Source of the DNA: Alteromonadaceae bacterium | Lineage (GTDB): Bacteria; Pseudomonadota; Gammaproteobacteria; Pseudomonadales; Oleiphilaceae | DNA length: 11,747 nt | Assembly: GCA_013393545.1 (NCBI GenBank) | Contig: JABXHG010000596.1 | Span: 1-11,747, forward strand | Direction: 5' to 3' | Shown here: one piece after another, positions 1 to 8,765 of the stretch | Layout of the letters: every line of letters begins with the position of its first letter | Position numbering within the stretch: position 1 is the first letter of the stretch | Made by a program: the position numbers and the translations under genes | Notes under the pieces: model-generated | Seen by the model: only the letters and a program-made list of their open reading frames with translations | The model's database searches: none | What the model was told of the DNA's origin: nothing

Positions 1-28
1 AATCAATGCCGATTAGGGTAACTTTCAT
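1..28 (-). mobile_element. IS110-family transposase, N-terminal fragment (runs off the left edge)
   Basis: The ATG at 28-26 opens a frame reading MKVTLIGID to the window edge. This matches the characteristic start of IS110/IS1111-family transposases, in which the Asp after Gly-Ile is the first acidic residue of the RuvC-like DEDD catalytic site. A ribosome binding site (AAGAGGTG on the minus strand, about 7 nt upstream) lies just before the ATG, inside one arm of the inverted repeat at 31-110. Only nine codons are visible, so the family call rests on a short motif plus context: a REP-like palindrome directly behind it, which is a known type of IS110-family target. The rest of the gene lies outside the window. 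Confidence 0.55.
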
Positions 29-30
29 CT

Positions 31-110
31 TGAACACCTCTTGTTGTTTAGCTATTGCCTTCCTATTCCAATAGTGGCGCCTTGACGCCGATCTCAACAA
101 GAGGTGTTCA
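31..110. repeat. Perfect 16-bp inverted repeat upstream of the IS110-type start codon
   Basis: The arms TGAACACCTCTTGTTG (31-46) and CAACAAGAGGTGTTCA (95-110) are exact reverse complements, separated by 48 nt. The arm nearer the transposase contains its ribosome binding site. A minus-strand transcript starting outside the repeat could therefore fold and hide the site, while one starting between the arms could not. Hairpins that block translation from read-through transcripts are known in several IS families. The repeat could instead be a transposase binding site or part of the noncoding guide (bridge) RNA region of an IS110 element. Confidence 0.7.
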
Positions 111-116
111 TCCCAT

Positions 117-151
117 CATCCCTGTAGCGCTCGAGCTCCGCCATCCCTGGC
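117..151. repeat. REP-like tandem palindrome, probable IS target
   Basis: CATCCCTG occurs twice in the same orientation (117-124 and 142-149), 25 bp apart. The second copy sits in the near-palindrome GCCATCCCTGGC (140-151). On the minus strand this reads as two modules around CAGGGATG, resembling the short extragenic palindromes common after operons in Marinobacter and relatives (recalled, not searched). The outer module is palindromic on only one side. On its other side (below 117) the sequence changes to IS-type sequence, as if the element had inserted there. It lies downstream of nirE and might also end the nir transcript, but there is no T-run typical of an intrinsic terminator. Confidence 0.45.
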
Positions 152-200
152 TCCGCACGGTTTTGGAAAGGCATATCAGCTTACTTTGATCTAGTCAGTG

Positions 201-1064
201 TTAGGCCGGCCGGCGGCCAGCATGGGCGGCGGCAGGGCCGGCCAGTGCGCTATTCCAGCCGGCCTGGGCAGGGCGCGCGAGTTTTTCCGCCAATTGCACC
301 ACTTCGCCGACAATAATCAGGGTCGGCGGCTGGAAGTCTTCCCGGTCGATGGTTTCAACCAGATCGTCCAGAGTGGTCACGGTCATGTGCTGCAAGGGCG
401 TGGTGCCACGTTCCACCAGCGCTACCGGGCATTTGGCGGAAACGCCGTGGGCGGTCAGTTCTTTTACGATAGTGGGCGCGTTATGCAGGCCCATGTAGAA
501 CACCCGGGTCTGGCCAGGAGCGGCGAGGGTCTGCCAGTTCAGCTCCAGGCTCTGGTCGCCCTTGCGGTGGCCGGTGACGAAGGTCACGCTCTGGGAGTAG
601 TCCCGATGAGTCAGCGGGATGCCGCAGTAGGAGGCGCAGCCAGCGGCGGAGGTAATGCCGGGCACGACCTGGAAGTCGATGTCGTTTTCCACCAGGAATT
701 CGGCTTCTTCGCCGCCCCGCCCGAAGATGTACGGGTCACCGCCTTTCAGGCGCACCACCCGGCGCTGGCGGGTGGCCAGTTGCACCAGCAGTTCGTTGGT
801 TTCTTCCTGGGGCACATAGTGGCAGCCGCTGGCTTTGCCCACGTGCACGCGCTCGGCGCCGGGGTTCACCAGTTCCATGATCTGGGGCGAGACCAGTCGG
901 TCATACACCACCGCGTCGGCCTGCTGAATCAGCATCAGCGCGCGCAGGGTGAGCAGGCCCGGGTCGCCGGGGCCGGCACCAACGATGGCCACTTCGCCGG
1001 GGCGCAGGGGCTGTTCGGCCAGCTGGAACTCCACCAGACATTTTTTCCGTGTGTTGGTATTCAT
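201..1064 (-). CDS. nirE: Uroporphyrinogen-III C-methyltransferase (SUMT), heme d1 branch NirE
   Basis: This 287-residue protein transfers two methyl groups from S-adenosylmethionine to uroporphyrinogen III, giving precorrin-2, which feeds siroheme and then heme d1. Family motifs are clear: [12 protein letters not shown] (residues 28-39), [16 protein letters not shown] (105-120, SAM binding) and VPGITSA (134-140), followed by LTHRD and VTGH. It is a stand-alone methyltransferase without the CysG dehydrogenase/ferrochelatase part, and the length is normal. The start is supported by AAGGAA seven bases upstream of the ATG. It follows nirJ by 11 bp as the last gene of the nirS-DLGHJE operon, which argues for NirE rather than a cobalamin or siroheme housekeeping CobA; sequence alone cannot fully separate the two. 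Confidence 0.9.
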   Translation of the reverse strand: MNTNTRKKCLVEFQLAEQPLRPGEVAIVGAGPGDPGLLTLRALMLIQQADAVVYDRLVSPQIMELVNPGAERVHVGKASGCHYVPQEETNELLVQLATRQRRVVRLKGGDPYIFGRGGEEAEFLVENDIDFQVVPGITSAAGCASYCGIPLTHRDYSQSVTFVTGHRKGDQSLELNWQTLAAPGQTRVFYMGLHNAPTIVKELTAHGVSAKCPVALVERGTTPLQHMTVTTLDDLVETIDREDFQPPTLIIVGEVVQLAEKLARPAQAGWNSALAGPAAAHAGRRPA

Positions 1065-1075
1065 GGTGTGGTTCC

Positions 1076-2275
1076 TTACAGGTTGTGAACCGGAATTTCG
1101 ACGGCACCCGCCGCCACCCGCCGTGGCATGTCTTCCATCACGCCGATTTCCTCGTTGGTGAGGTAGCAGCCCGGGTCTTCTTCCCAGAAATCCCGGGAAA
1201 TGTTGTAGGCCCGCACCCGGGTGTTGCCGTTACAAATGGGCAGGTATTTACACTCGGCGCAGCGGCCCTTGACCGGTCGCGGGTGCTGGCGGAAGCCCTG
1301 CATCAGTGGGTCGGTGGTTTCGGACCAGATTTTCGAGAACGGGGTTTCCCGCACGTTGCCCAGGTTGTAGTCCCACCAGAAGGTATCCGGATGCACCACG
1401 CCCAGGTTGTCGATGTTGGAGATGTTCACGCCGGAGGAGTTGCCGCCCCAGTTGAGCAGGCGCTGCTCCAGCGCTGGCACCTGGTCGGGATAATGTTCTT
1501 TTGCCCATTCGATCAGGAAGGGGCCATCGGCGTCGTTGTTGCCAGTGACGTATTCCCGCTCGATGCCCCGCTTCAGTTCGTCGTGGCAATGGTTGAACAG
1601 CAGGGTCATGGCGTCGCGGGTCATGTCGTACCAGGCATCGCGCTTCTTGTTGCGGCCGCCGCGCCCGGAGTAGTTCAGGTGCGAGAGGTAGAATTTGTCG
1701 ATGTCGTGTTCATCGAGCATGTCCAGCATGGCCGGCAATTCGGGGTAGTTGTCCTGGGTCAGGGTGAAGCGCAGGCCCACCTTGATGCCGGCCTGTTTGC
1801 ACAGGGCCACGGCGTGCATGGATTCCTTGAACGCGCCCTTTTTCTGGCGGAACTCGTCGTGGGTCGCCTCAAGGCCATCGATGCTGATGCCCACGTAGTC
1901 GTAGCCAACGGCGGCGATTTTATCGATGTTGTCTTCGGTGATCAGCGTACCGTTGGTGGACAACCCTACGTAAAAGCCCATTTCCTTGGCCCGGTGAGAG
2001 ATTTCAAAAATGTCCGGGCGCATCAGCGGCTCGCCACCGGACAGGATCAGTACCGGAACGCCATAGGCCTTGAGGTCGTCCATCACGGTGTACACTTCGT
2101 CGGTGCTCAGCTCGCCCTTGAAATCCACATCGGCGGAAATGGAATAGCAGTGTTTGCAAGTCAGGTTGCAGCGGCGGATCAGGTTCCAGATCACCACCGG
2201 GCCACTGGGCTTGGGAACCGGGCGTACGGGCGCCGGGTTCATCAGACTCTTGATGTAGCGGGTCATGCGAAACAT
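1076..2275 (-). CDS. nirJ: Heme d1 biosynthesis radical SAM protein NirJ
   Basis: NirJ acts on the didecarboxysiroheme intermediate and removes propionate side chains on the way to the d1 ring, using a 5'-deoxyadenosyl radical. The 399 residues show the radical-SAM cluster motif CNLTCKHCY (Cys36, Cys40, Cys43), the GGEP SAM motif (80-83) and a C-terminal cysteine-rich region (Cys339, Cys342, Cys348, Cys370) typical of the auxiliary-cluster domain of NirJ proteins. Length matches the family. The ATG at 2275 has a purine-rich GAGAGAGA upstream; an ATG three codons further in is a possible alternative. A 167-bp spacer (2276-2442) separates it from nirH, unlike the overlaps upstream, so a separate promoter or RNA processing site for nirJE is possible. 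I saw no convincing -35/-10 pair or full FNR box there. Confidence 0.95.
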   Translation of the reverse strand: MFRMTRYIKSLMNPAPVRPVPKPSGPVVIWNLIRRCNLTCKHCYSISADVDFKGELSTDEVYTVMDDLKAYGVPVLILSGGEPLMRPDIFEISHRAKEMGFYVGLSTNGTLITEDNIDKIAAVGYDYVGISIDGLEATHDEFRQKKGAFKESMHAVALCKQAGIKVGLRFTLTQDNYPELPAMLDMLDEHDIDKFYLSHLNYSGRGGRNKKRDAWYDMTRDAMTLLFNHCHDELKRGIEREYVTGNNDADGPFLIEWAKEHYPDQVPALEQRLLNWGGNSSGVNISNIDNLGVVHPDTFWWDYNLGNVRETPFSKIWSETTDPLMQGFRQHPRPVKGRCAECKYLPICNGNTRVRAYNISRDFWEEDPGCYLTNEEIGVMEDMPRRVAAGAVEIPVHNL

Positions 2276-2420
2276 AGTGTATCTCTCTCATCAGGAGTGG
2301 CTTTTGCCTCTCCGGGCGGGCCTTTATCGGCTCTCTGCCCTTAAGCAGCCTTTTGATTAACTATCCCCCCTGGTGCCTTGCCAATCCATACCTTTGATGG
2401 AGTATATCGGGGGTACTTTT

Positions 2421-2463
2421 CTGTCTGTTTCCGTGCTGCTGGCTAGTTTTTATCTGTCTGTTT
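2421..2463. repeat. 10-bp direct repeat at the nirH 3' end
   Basis: CTGTCTGTTT occurs at 2421-2430 and 2454-2463, a 33-bp period. One copy lies in the last codons of nirH and the other in the nirH-nirJ spacer. This could be a small duplication during divergence of the spacer; no function is evident. Confidence 0.5.
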
Positions 2464-2967
2464 TCTAAGCCGTAACCCGGTTTTTTTCAGAATCGCCGAG
2501 CTGTACAGAATGGTGTGGCCGGAGCAGGCCTCGCCCAGCACGTCGGCAATCTTTCCGGCCTTGTTTTCCACTTCGTCCCGGCTGGTGCCGTGCACCATGG
2601 CGAACAGGTTGTAGCTCCAGTAGGGCAGGTGGCGCGGGCGCCGATAGCAGTGGCTGACAAACGGCAGTTCGCCCACCCGTTCGCCCAGCTCGGCAATGGC
2701 GTCGTCCGCCACGTCCCACACGGTCATGCCGTTGAATTGGTAACCCAGCCGGTAGTGATTGGGTACGGCAGCGACCCGGCGGATCACGCCGCTCTCTTGC
2801 ATGGCCTGGAAGCGCTCAAGTACCTGGTCAGCGCTCATGTTCAGCTGCTCACCCAGCTCGCCCCAGGGGTCTGGCACCAGGGGCAGGCCGTTCTGGGTGG
2901 CCAGAATCAGCGCCCGGTCCTGTTCACTGAGCGTGGCAGGCTCAGACTTCGAAATGGAGGTGGACAT
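2443..2967 (-). CDS. nirH: Siroheme decarboxylase subunit NirH (Lrp/AsnC-like)
   Basis: This is one of four related small proteins (NirD, L, G, H) that decarboxylate the acetate groups of siroheme to form 12,18-didecarboxysiroheme. They resemble Lrp/AsnC regulators but act as enzymes. The 174 residues contain an N-terminal helix-turn-helix-like part (about 12-65) and the block CYRRPRHLPYWSYNLF (107-122), shared in near-identical form with NirL, so this is the L/H-type partner. The C-terminal ILYSSAILKKTGLRL agrees with remembered NirH sequences. The gene overlaps the end of nirG by 26 bp, with AAGGAG upstream of its ATG, pointing to coupled translation. Assigning it to H rather than another paralogue relies on gene order D-L-G-H as in Pseudomonas. 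Confidence 0.9.
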   Translation of the reverse strand: MSTSISKSEPATLSEQDRALILATQNGLPLVPDPWGELGEQLNMSADQVLERFQAMQESGVIRRVAAVPNHYRLGYQFNGMTVWDVADDAIAELGERVGELPFVSHCYRRPRHLPYWSYNLFAMVHGTSRDEVENKAGKIADVLGEACSGHTILYSSAILKKTGLRLRKQTDKN

Positions 2968-3442
2968 GAAATTCCTGCTCCTTGGGCATGTTGTAGACCG
3001 GGTAGCCGGTCAGCTGCTCGATGCGCTCGATGGTCTCGCTGATGCCTTCCGGGGTTTCGGTGGCCAGCACGAACCACATGTTCAGTTCGTGTTCCCGGCG
3101 GTAGTTGTGGGCGACTTCCTCGAAGCTGTTGACCTGTTCGGTGACGGTGTCGAAATGTTCGGGAGGAATGCGCATGGCGGCCAGGGTCAGCCCGCCGCCC
3201 ATTTCACCGGCGTGGAACATGGGGCCAAAGCGGGTCAGCGTGCCGTCGGCCAGCATGGCTTTCAGGTGGTCCAGCAATTCCTGCTCGCCAATACCCAGTT
3301 CGCTGGCCACATCCCGGTAAGGGGTGGCGGTCAGGGGCAGGCCGTGTTGCAGGCGGTTGATGATGGCTTTTTCGGTGTCGCTGAAGGCCGGAACGGTGGC
3401 CTCTGGTTCCGGCTTTTTGCGGCGTTCAGCCGTGACTGACAT
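2942..3442 (-). CDS. nirG: Siroheme decarboxylase subunit NirG (Lrp/AsnC-like)
   Basis: This 166-residue subunit is thought to pair with NirH in siroheme decarboxylation. It carries the Lrp-like N-terminal part (about 20-75) and the motif HNYRREH followed by NMWFVLA (112-126), shared with NirD and characteristic of the D/G type. The His and Arg of this motif are conserved through the family and are candidate catalytic or substrate-binding residues. GGGGAGG lies five bases before the ATG, supporting the start. It overlaps nirL by 17 bp upstream and nirH by 26 bp downstream, as part of one tightly packed operon. No truncation or odd residues were seen. Confidence 0.9.
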   Translation of the reverse strand: MSVTAERRKKPEPEATVPAFSDTEKAIINRLQHGLPLTATPYRDVASELGIGEQELLDHLKAMLADGTLTRFGPMFHAGEMGGGLTLAAMRIPPEHFDTVTEQVNSFEEVAHNYRREHELNMWFVLATETPEGISETIERIEQLTGYPVYNMPKEQEFHVHLHFEV

Positions 3443-3971
3443 ATCGTCCTCCCCGCTGTAGATAGGCTTTGGTACTAAACAGCACTGCGTGGGGAATATC
3501 GGTGAGTTGATGGTCTTTGATCAGGGTATCGAGTTGAGCCAGAACCCGGTCGCGGCTGACCCCGTGGATCATGCAGAACAGGTTGTAGGGCCAGTCCGGC
3601 AGCTGCCGGGGGCGCTGGTAACACAGGGTGATGAACGGGATTGATGCCATGGTCCGGCCCAGCTGTGAGACCTGCTCGTCCGGTACATTCCAGACCACCA
3701 TGGCGTTAGCTTTGTAGCCCAGGGTACGGTGCTTGACCACCAGGCCAAAACGTTTGATCAGCCCCTGCTCCTGCCATTGCCCAATGGCTTCCATGACCTG
3801 CCGTTCGGTCAGCCCGGTCTGCTCGGCCAAGGTCTGGTAGGGGCGCGGCGTTAGCGGCAGGCCTTGTTCCAGTTGCTGGCGCAGTCGCAGCAGACGCCAG
3901 GGGCTGACCGGGGCGGCATGGAAAAAGTCGGGGCCGGGCGTCTTGCCGGGGTGCCTCTGGGGCATGTTCAT
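3426..3971 (-). CDS. nirL: Siroheme decarboxylase subunit NirL (Lrp/AsnC-like)
   Basis: NirL is the partner of NirD in siroheme decarboxylation for heme d1. With the start chosen here it has 181 residues. A basic, proline-rich leader of about 25 residues precedes the Lrp-like fold, and the L/H-type block CYQRPRQLPDWPYNLF falls at 117-132. The frame stays open upstream to a TTG at 3986, but GGGAGG lies seven bases before the ATG at 3971, and that ATG overlaps the nirD stop as ATGA. The ATG is therefore the better start, and translation is probably coupled to nirD. Paralogue identity comes from gene order and the CYxRPR block. Confidence 0.9.
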   Translation of the reverse strand: MNMPQRHPGKTPGPDFFHAAPVSPWRLLRLRQQLEQGLPLTPRPYQTLAEQTGLTERQVMEAIGQWQEQGLIKRFGLVVKHRTLGYKANAMVVWNVPDEQVSQLGRTMASIPFITLCYQRPRQLPDWPYNLFCMIHGVSRDRVLAQLDTLIKDHQLTDIPHAVLFSTKAYLQRGGRYVSHG

Positions 3972-4432
3972 GGCAGCGCCTCCCAATCGATGGGAAAGCC
4001 GAGATCAATGTGGTAGCCCTCAACCATGGGCAACCGCAGCATGGGCAGTCTCAGCTTTCGTTCCAGCTCGTCGAGCCGCTCGTCCAGGGTACGTTCATCC
4101 GGAGCGGTCATCACGAACCAGAGATTGTAGGTATGCTCGCGGGCGTAATTATGGTTTACGCCCGGAGCAAGGTTGATCCGGGCCGCCACCAGATCCATCT
4201 GTCCGGGTGGGGCAGCCACGGCAGTGAGCAGGCTGGCGCCCGCCCGGCTGTGTTCGAAAACCGGGCCAACCCGGCTGAGAACCTGTTCCTCCTGAAGGGC
4301 AGACAGTCGGTTGATGACCTCGCTTTCAGTCAGGCCCAGGCTGCTGGCCATTTCCTGAAAGGGGCGCTCACAGACCGGCAGCCCGCGTTGGTAGCTGTCG
4401 ATCAGTTGTCTGTCTGCCGTATCCAGTTGCAT
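3968..4432 (-). CDS. nirD: Siroheme decarboxylase subunit NirD (Lrp/AsnC-like)
   Basis: First of the four decarboxylase genes after nirS. The 154-residue protein has an Lrp-like N-terminal half and the D/G-type motif HNYAREH (94-100) followed by NLWFVM. With NirL it is expected to convert siroheme to didecarboxysiroheme in the cytoplasm. GGAGGAG directly upstream supports the ATG at 4432. The gap to the nirS stop is only 27 bp, with no terminator-like hairpin plus T-run, so it is probably read from the nirS promoter. A premature stop in nirS (see there) could reduce its expression through polarity. Confidence 0.9.
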   Translation of the reverse strand: MQLDTADRQLIDSYQRGLPVCERPFQEMASSLGLTESEVINRLSALQEEQVLSRVGPVFEHSRAGASLLTAVAAPPGQMDLVAARINLAPGVNHNYAREHTYNLWFVMTAPDERTLDERLDELERKLRLPMLRLPMVEGYHIDLGFPIDWEALP

Positions 4433-4459
4433 CAGGCTCTCCTCCGGGTCAGGTCCGGA

Positions 4460-6260
<1,801 letters not shown>

Positions 6261-6283
6261 ATGTTTGCGACTTTTCAAGCGAA

Positions 6284-6299
6284 TACCCCACCGTGGGTA
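6284..6299. promoter_or_regulatory. Possible NarL/NarP-type 7-2-7 site between the two nir promoters
   Basis: TACCCCA-CC-GTGGGTA is an inverted pair of heptamers with a 2-bp spacer, the arrangement used by nitrate/nitrite response regulators (TACYYMT-N2-AKRRGTA). Each half misses only the innermost consensus base. A third partial heptamer, TACCCCG, lies at 6318-6324. The dyad could also just be a small hairpin. Confidence 0.4.
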
Positions 6300-6331
6300 T
6301 ATCGAAAGAACACTGGATACCCCGTAATTAT

Positions 6332-6345
6332 TTAAGCAATATCAA
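6332..6345 (+). promoter_or_regulatory. FNR/DNR-type box for the nirC operon
   Basis: TTAAG-CAAT-ATCAA keeps a perfect right half-site and two mismatches in the left half (8 of 10). At -41.5 it would place transcription start near 6380, about 15 nt before the GTG start of nirC, with TTCATT near the -10 position. The right half-site continues into TGTTCAG exactly as the nirS box does on the other strand. Confidence 0.6.
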
Positions 6346-6394
6346 TGTTCAGGATGTAACGTGGCATTCATTAGCCGCTGGTCAGGAGAGAAAC

Positions 6395-6739
6395 GTGAAA
6401 CCCAGGCATCTATCCTTTGGCCCGTTTGTCGGGGTCGTGTTGGCTGTGTGTTTGACCCCGGCGGTTTCCGTGGCTGAACTGAAGGTCAATGAAGCCGAAC
6501 TGGAGAACTTCGTTATTCAGGATTGCGGTTCCTGCCATGGACTGACCATGCGTGGCGGCCTGGGGTCTCCCCTGCGGCCGGAGGATCTGGAACAGCTGCC
6601 GGTGGAGGCCATAGCGGCCATTATCCGCGAGGGTGTGGATGGCACCGCCATGCCGCCCTGGAAAGCGCTGCTGACCGACGAAGAAATGCTGTGGATCAGC
6701 CGTCAACTGAAATCCGGCGCGCTGGTCGCCGATGACTGA
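6395..6739 (+). CDS. nirC: Small periplasmic cytochrome c NirC (c55X-like)
   Basis: This 114-residue precursor has a Sec signal peptide (basic MKPRH start, hydrophobic core, cleavage near VSVA-EL about residue 28), one heme c site CGSCH (44-48) and a likely Met axial ligand in TAMPPW (Met86). NirC is a monoheme cytochrome made with cd1 reductase; it can donate electrons to NirS and is also linked to the last steps of heme d1 formation. The frame is open upstream to 6254, but CAGGAGAG lies just before the GTG at 6395 and only that start gives a proper signal peptide, so a GTG start is chosen. It is the first gene of the plus-strand operon, 48 bp before nirF. Other small cytochromes of the cluster (NirM) have a different layout. 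Confidence 0.85.
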   Translation: MKPRHLSFGPFVGVVLAVCLTPAVSVAELKVNEAELENFVIQDCGSCHGLTMRGGLGSPLRPEDLEQLPVEAIAAIIREGVDGTAMPPWKALLTDEEMLWISRQLKSGALVADD

Positions 6740-6787
6740 CCGTCAATGCCCCAAATGCCCGGGAAGGCCGGAAAGGAGAGTATGCCC

Positions 6788-7984
6788 ATGAAACCTATAT
6801 TGTTGCCGCTGGCCTTTGCTTCAACGTTGCTGGCTGGCTGCCAGTCAATGCAGGCGCCAGCGCCCGACCAGCTCCGTGGTACCGGCGATCTTGGCCTGAT
6901 TATCGAGCGAGCGACCGGTTCGGTACTGGTGGTGGATCATTCCGAACACGAGATTCTTGACCGGGTGGAAGGCCTGGGCGATCTGTCCCACGCCTCGGTG
7001 GTGTATTCCCGGGGCGCCCGCTACGGCTATGTGTTTGGCCGGGATGGCGGATTGACGAAGGTGGACCTGCTGACCGGCACCATCGATGAACGGGTGATCC
7101 AGTCCGGTAACAGTATCGGCGGTGCCATTTCCCAGGACGGTGAGTATGTGGCGGTGTCCAATTACGAGCCGGGTGGAGTGAACGTGTTTGACAGCGACAC
7201 GCTGGAAATCGTTGCGGAAATCCCCGCCACTTATGCTAATGAGGAAGGCGAGCAGGAGCAGTCCAAAACCGTGGGTCTGGTGGATGCACCGGGTAACCGT
7301 TTTGTGTTTTCCCTGTTTGAAGCCGGCGAAATCTGGACGGTGGATATGCTCACCACCCCGCCGGATGTTAGCCGCCATGATGCCGGCGAGGAGCCCTACG
7401 ATGCCCTGATCACTCCCGATGGCCGTTACTACATTGCCGGGCTTTTCGGTGAAGACGGATTATCAATGATGGATTTGTGGAATCCCGGGCAAGGCGTGCA
7501 AACCATCCTTCCGGATTACGGTAAAGGTGAGCAGCGTTTACCGGTATACAAAATGCCGCACCTGGAAGGCTGGGCGATTGCCGACGGTAACGCCTTTGTA
7601 CCGGCGGTCGGTCGCCATGAAGTACTGGTGGCGGACATGGCGGACTGGAGCATGGTGGAGCGCATTCCGGTACAGGGCCAGCCGGTCTTTGTCATGGCCA
7701 GCCCGGACAACCGGCAGATCTGGGTGAGTTTCGCCCATCCCCGGAATAACGTTGTGCAGGTGATTGATTCGCAGACCCGGGAAATCATTCGCACGCTCGA
7801 GCCGGGCAAGTCCGTGCTGCACATGGAGTTCACTCCACGCGGTGAGGAAGTCTGGGTGTCGTCCCGGGACAGCGACCGGATTACCGTTTACAGCACCCGG
7901 ACCCTGGAGGAAGTCGCCACACTGCCGGCCAGAAAGCCCTCCGGCATTTTCTTTACCAACCGGGCTCATGCCTTGGGCCTCTGA
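6788..7984 (+). CDS. nirF: Heme d1 biosynthesis lipoprotein NirF
   Basis: NirF is a propeller protein related to the d1 domain of NirS and acts in a late periplasmic step, proposed as oxidation of dihydro-heme d1 to heme d1. The 398 residues begin with a lipoprotein signal (lipobox LAGC, Cys18), fitting anchoring at the membrane. Repeating blade-like stretches such as GRDGGLTKVDL, ISQDGEYVAVSNY and TPDGRYYIAGLF run through the protein, and it lacks a cytochrome domain, which separates it from NirN. AGGAG at 6774-6778 is nine bases from the ATG at 6788 and only three from the one at 6782, so 6788 is preferred. Two codons precede it if 6782 is used. The PhnD-like gene follows after one base. 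Confidence 0.92.
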   Translation: MKPILLPLAFASTLLAGCQSMQAPAPDQLRGTGDLGLIIERATGSVLVVDHSEHEILDRVEGLGDLSHASVVYSRGARYGYVFGRDGGLTKVDLLTGTIDERVIQSGNSIGGAISQDGEYVAVSNYEPGGVNVFDSDTLEIVAEIPATYANEEGEQEQSKTVGLVDAPGNRFVFSLFEAGEIWTVDMLTTPPDVSRHDAGEEPYDALITPDGRYYIAGLFGEDGLSMMDLWNPGQGVQTILPDYGKGEQRLPVYKMPHLEGWAIADGNAFVPAVGRHEVLVADMADWSMVERIPVQGQPVFVMASPDNRQIWVSFAHPRNNVVQVIDSQTREIIRTLEPGKSVLHMEFTPRGEEVWVSSRDSDRITVYSTRTLEEVATLPARKPSGIFFTNRAHALGL

Positions 7985-7985
7985 C

Positions 7986-8765
7986 ATGAAACGCGGCGCT
8001 CTTCCGGCGGTGCTGGCATTGCTGACGATGGCCATGCCGGCCCGGGCTGAGCCGGACTTTCGCTTGCACATTGAAACCGAAGCCCGCTCCACCACGGTTG
8101 CGGCCAACCGTTTACAGGACTGGCTGGCGAGTGCCGGGTGCCGGGCCCGGCTCAGCTTTACCAGAGCCGATGGGCAGAGCGCTCAAGATAGCCTGAAAGC
8201 CAACCAGCCAGCGGATCTGACCTTCCGCCTGGAGGCGACAGGACAAGATCCGCGGCTGGCTGCGGTCAACCGCGAGGGGCAATACCCGGTGCCGGTCTGG
8301 GTGACGCGCAAAACCGCCGGTGTGCGCTCGCTAGCCGAGCTGGACAACCGGGATGTCTCGCTTGTGGACAGCCAGGACCCGCTGGCTCGCCGTCTTCCAT
8401 TGCAAGCTCTGGCCGCGCATGGGGTGCGACCAACCGCCGGGCAACTTTACCTGACTGGCGATTTCAGCTCGGCGCTGGGGTTGCTGCTTCACAACAACAC
8501 CCATGCGGCCGCCTCCGAGCTTGGTCTGGTCCGGCCCATGCTGAGCAGCCAGGGGCTGACCATTAACTGGCGGGGCGCGCCGGTGCGAGGAGCCGGCTGG
8601 TACGGCCCGGAAATGGCGGATAACAGGCCGCTGGCAAAACGCTGTATTGATGCGCTGCCAAGTTTGCGGCGCGACTATGACCGACAGATTTTCCGGATGT
8701 TTCCGGAGTGGGTACACCGCTTTGCGGCCCCTGAATCCATTGCAGAAAAGGAAACCCGTCCATGA
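7986..8765 (+). CDS. PhnD-like periplasmic substrate-binding protein in the nir operon
   Basis: The ATG at 7986, one base after the nirF stop, gives a 259-residue protein with a Sec signal peptide (MKRGALPAVLALL..., cleavage near ARA-EP about residue 22). The mature part resembles the PhnD/phosphonate-binding family (PF12974 type): an N-terminal domain, a SLAEL-type segment with DNRDVSLVDSQDP that starts the second lobe, then a QLYLTGDFSSALGLLLHNNTHAAASE stretch where the family usually has a ligand-pocket residue pattern. The TGA overlaps the next ATG as ATGA. No permease or ATPase gene is nearby, so a transport role is doubtful. Its place between nirF and nirQ suggests a role in cd1 maturation or sensing, perhaps binding a small anion or a cofactor intermediate; this is inference. 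There is no strong ribosome binding site, so coupling to nirF is likely. Confidence 0.75.
   Translation: MKRGALPAVLALLTMAMPARAEPDFRLHIETEARSTTVAANRLQDWLASAGCRARLSFTRADGQSAQDSLKANQPADLTFRLEATGQDPRLAAVNREGQYPVPVWVTRKTAGVRSLAELDNRDVSLVDSQDPLARRLPLQALAAHGVRPTAGQLYLTGDFSSALGLLLHNNTHAAASELGLVRPMLSSQGLTINWRGAPVRGAGWYGPEMADNRPLAKRCIDALPSLRRDYDRQIFRMFPEWVHRFAAPESIAEKETRP

Noticed and set aside
187..200. FNR-like sequence TTGATCTAGTCAG near the nirE stop
   Set aside because: The spacer between half-sites is three bases instead of four, and no gene starts at a suitable distance.
198..1088. 296-codon plus-strand open frame
   Set aside because: It is antisense to nirE, whose methyltransferase motifs are complete; no ribosome binding site or domain supports it.
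1049..2344. 431-codon plus-strand open frame
   Set aside because: It lies entirely opposite nirJ, is rich in His/Val/Gly as antisense GC-rich frames are, and has no family motif. NirJ on the other strand is unmistakable.
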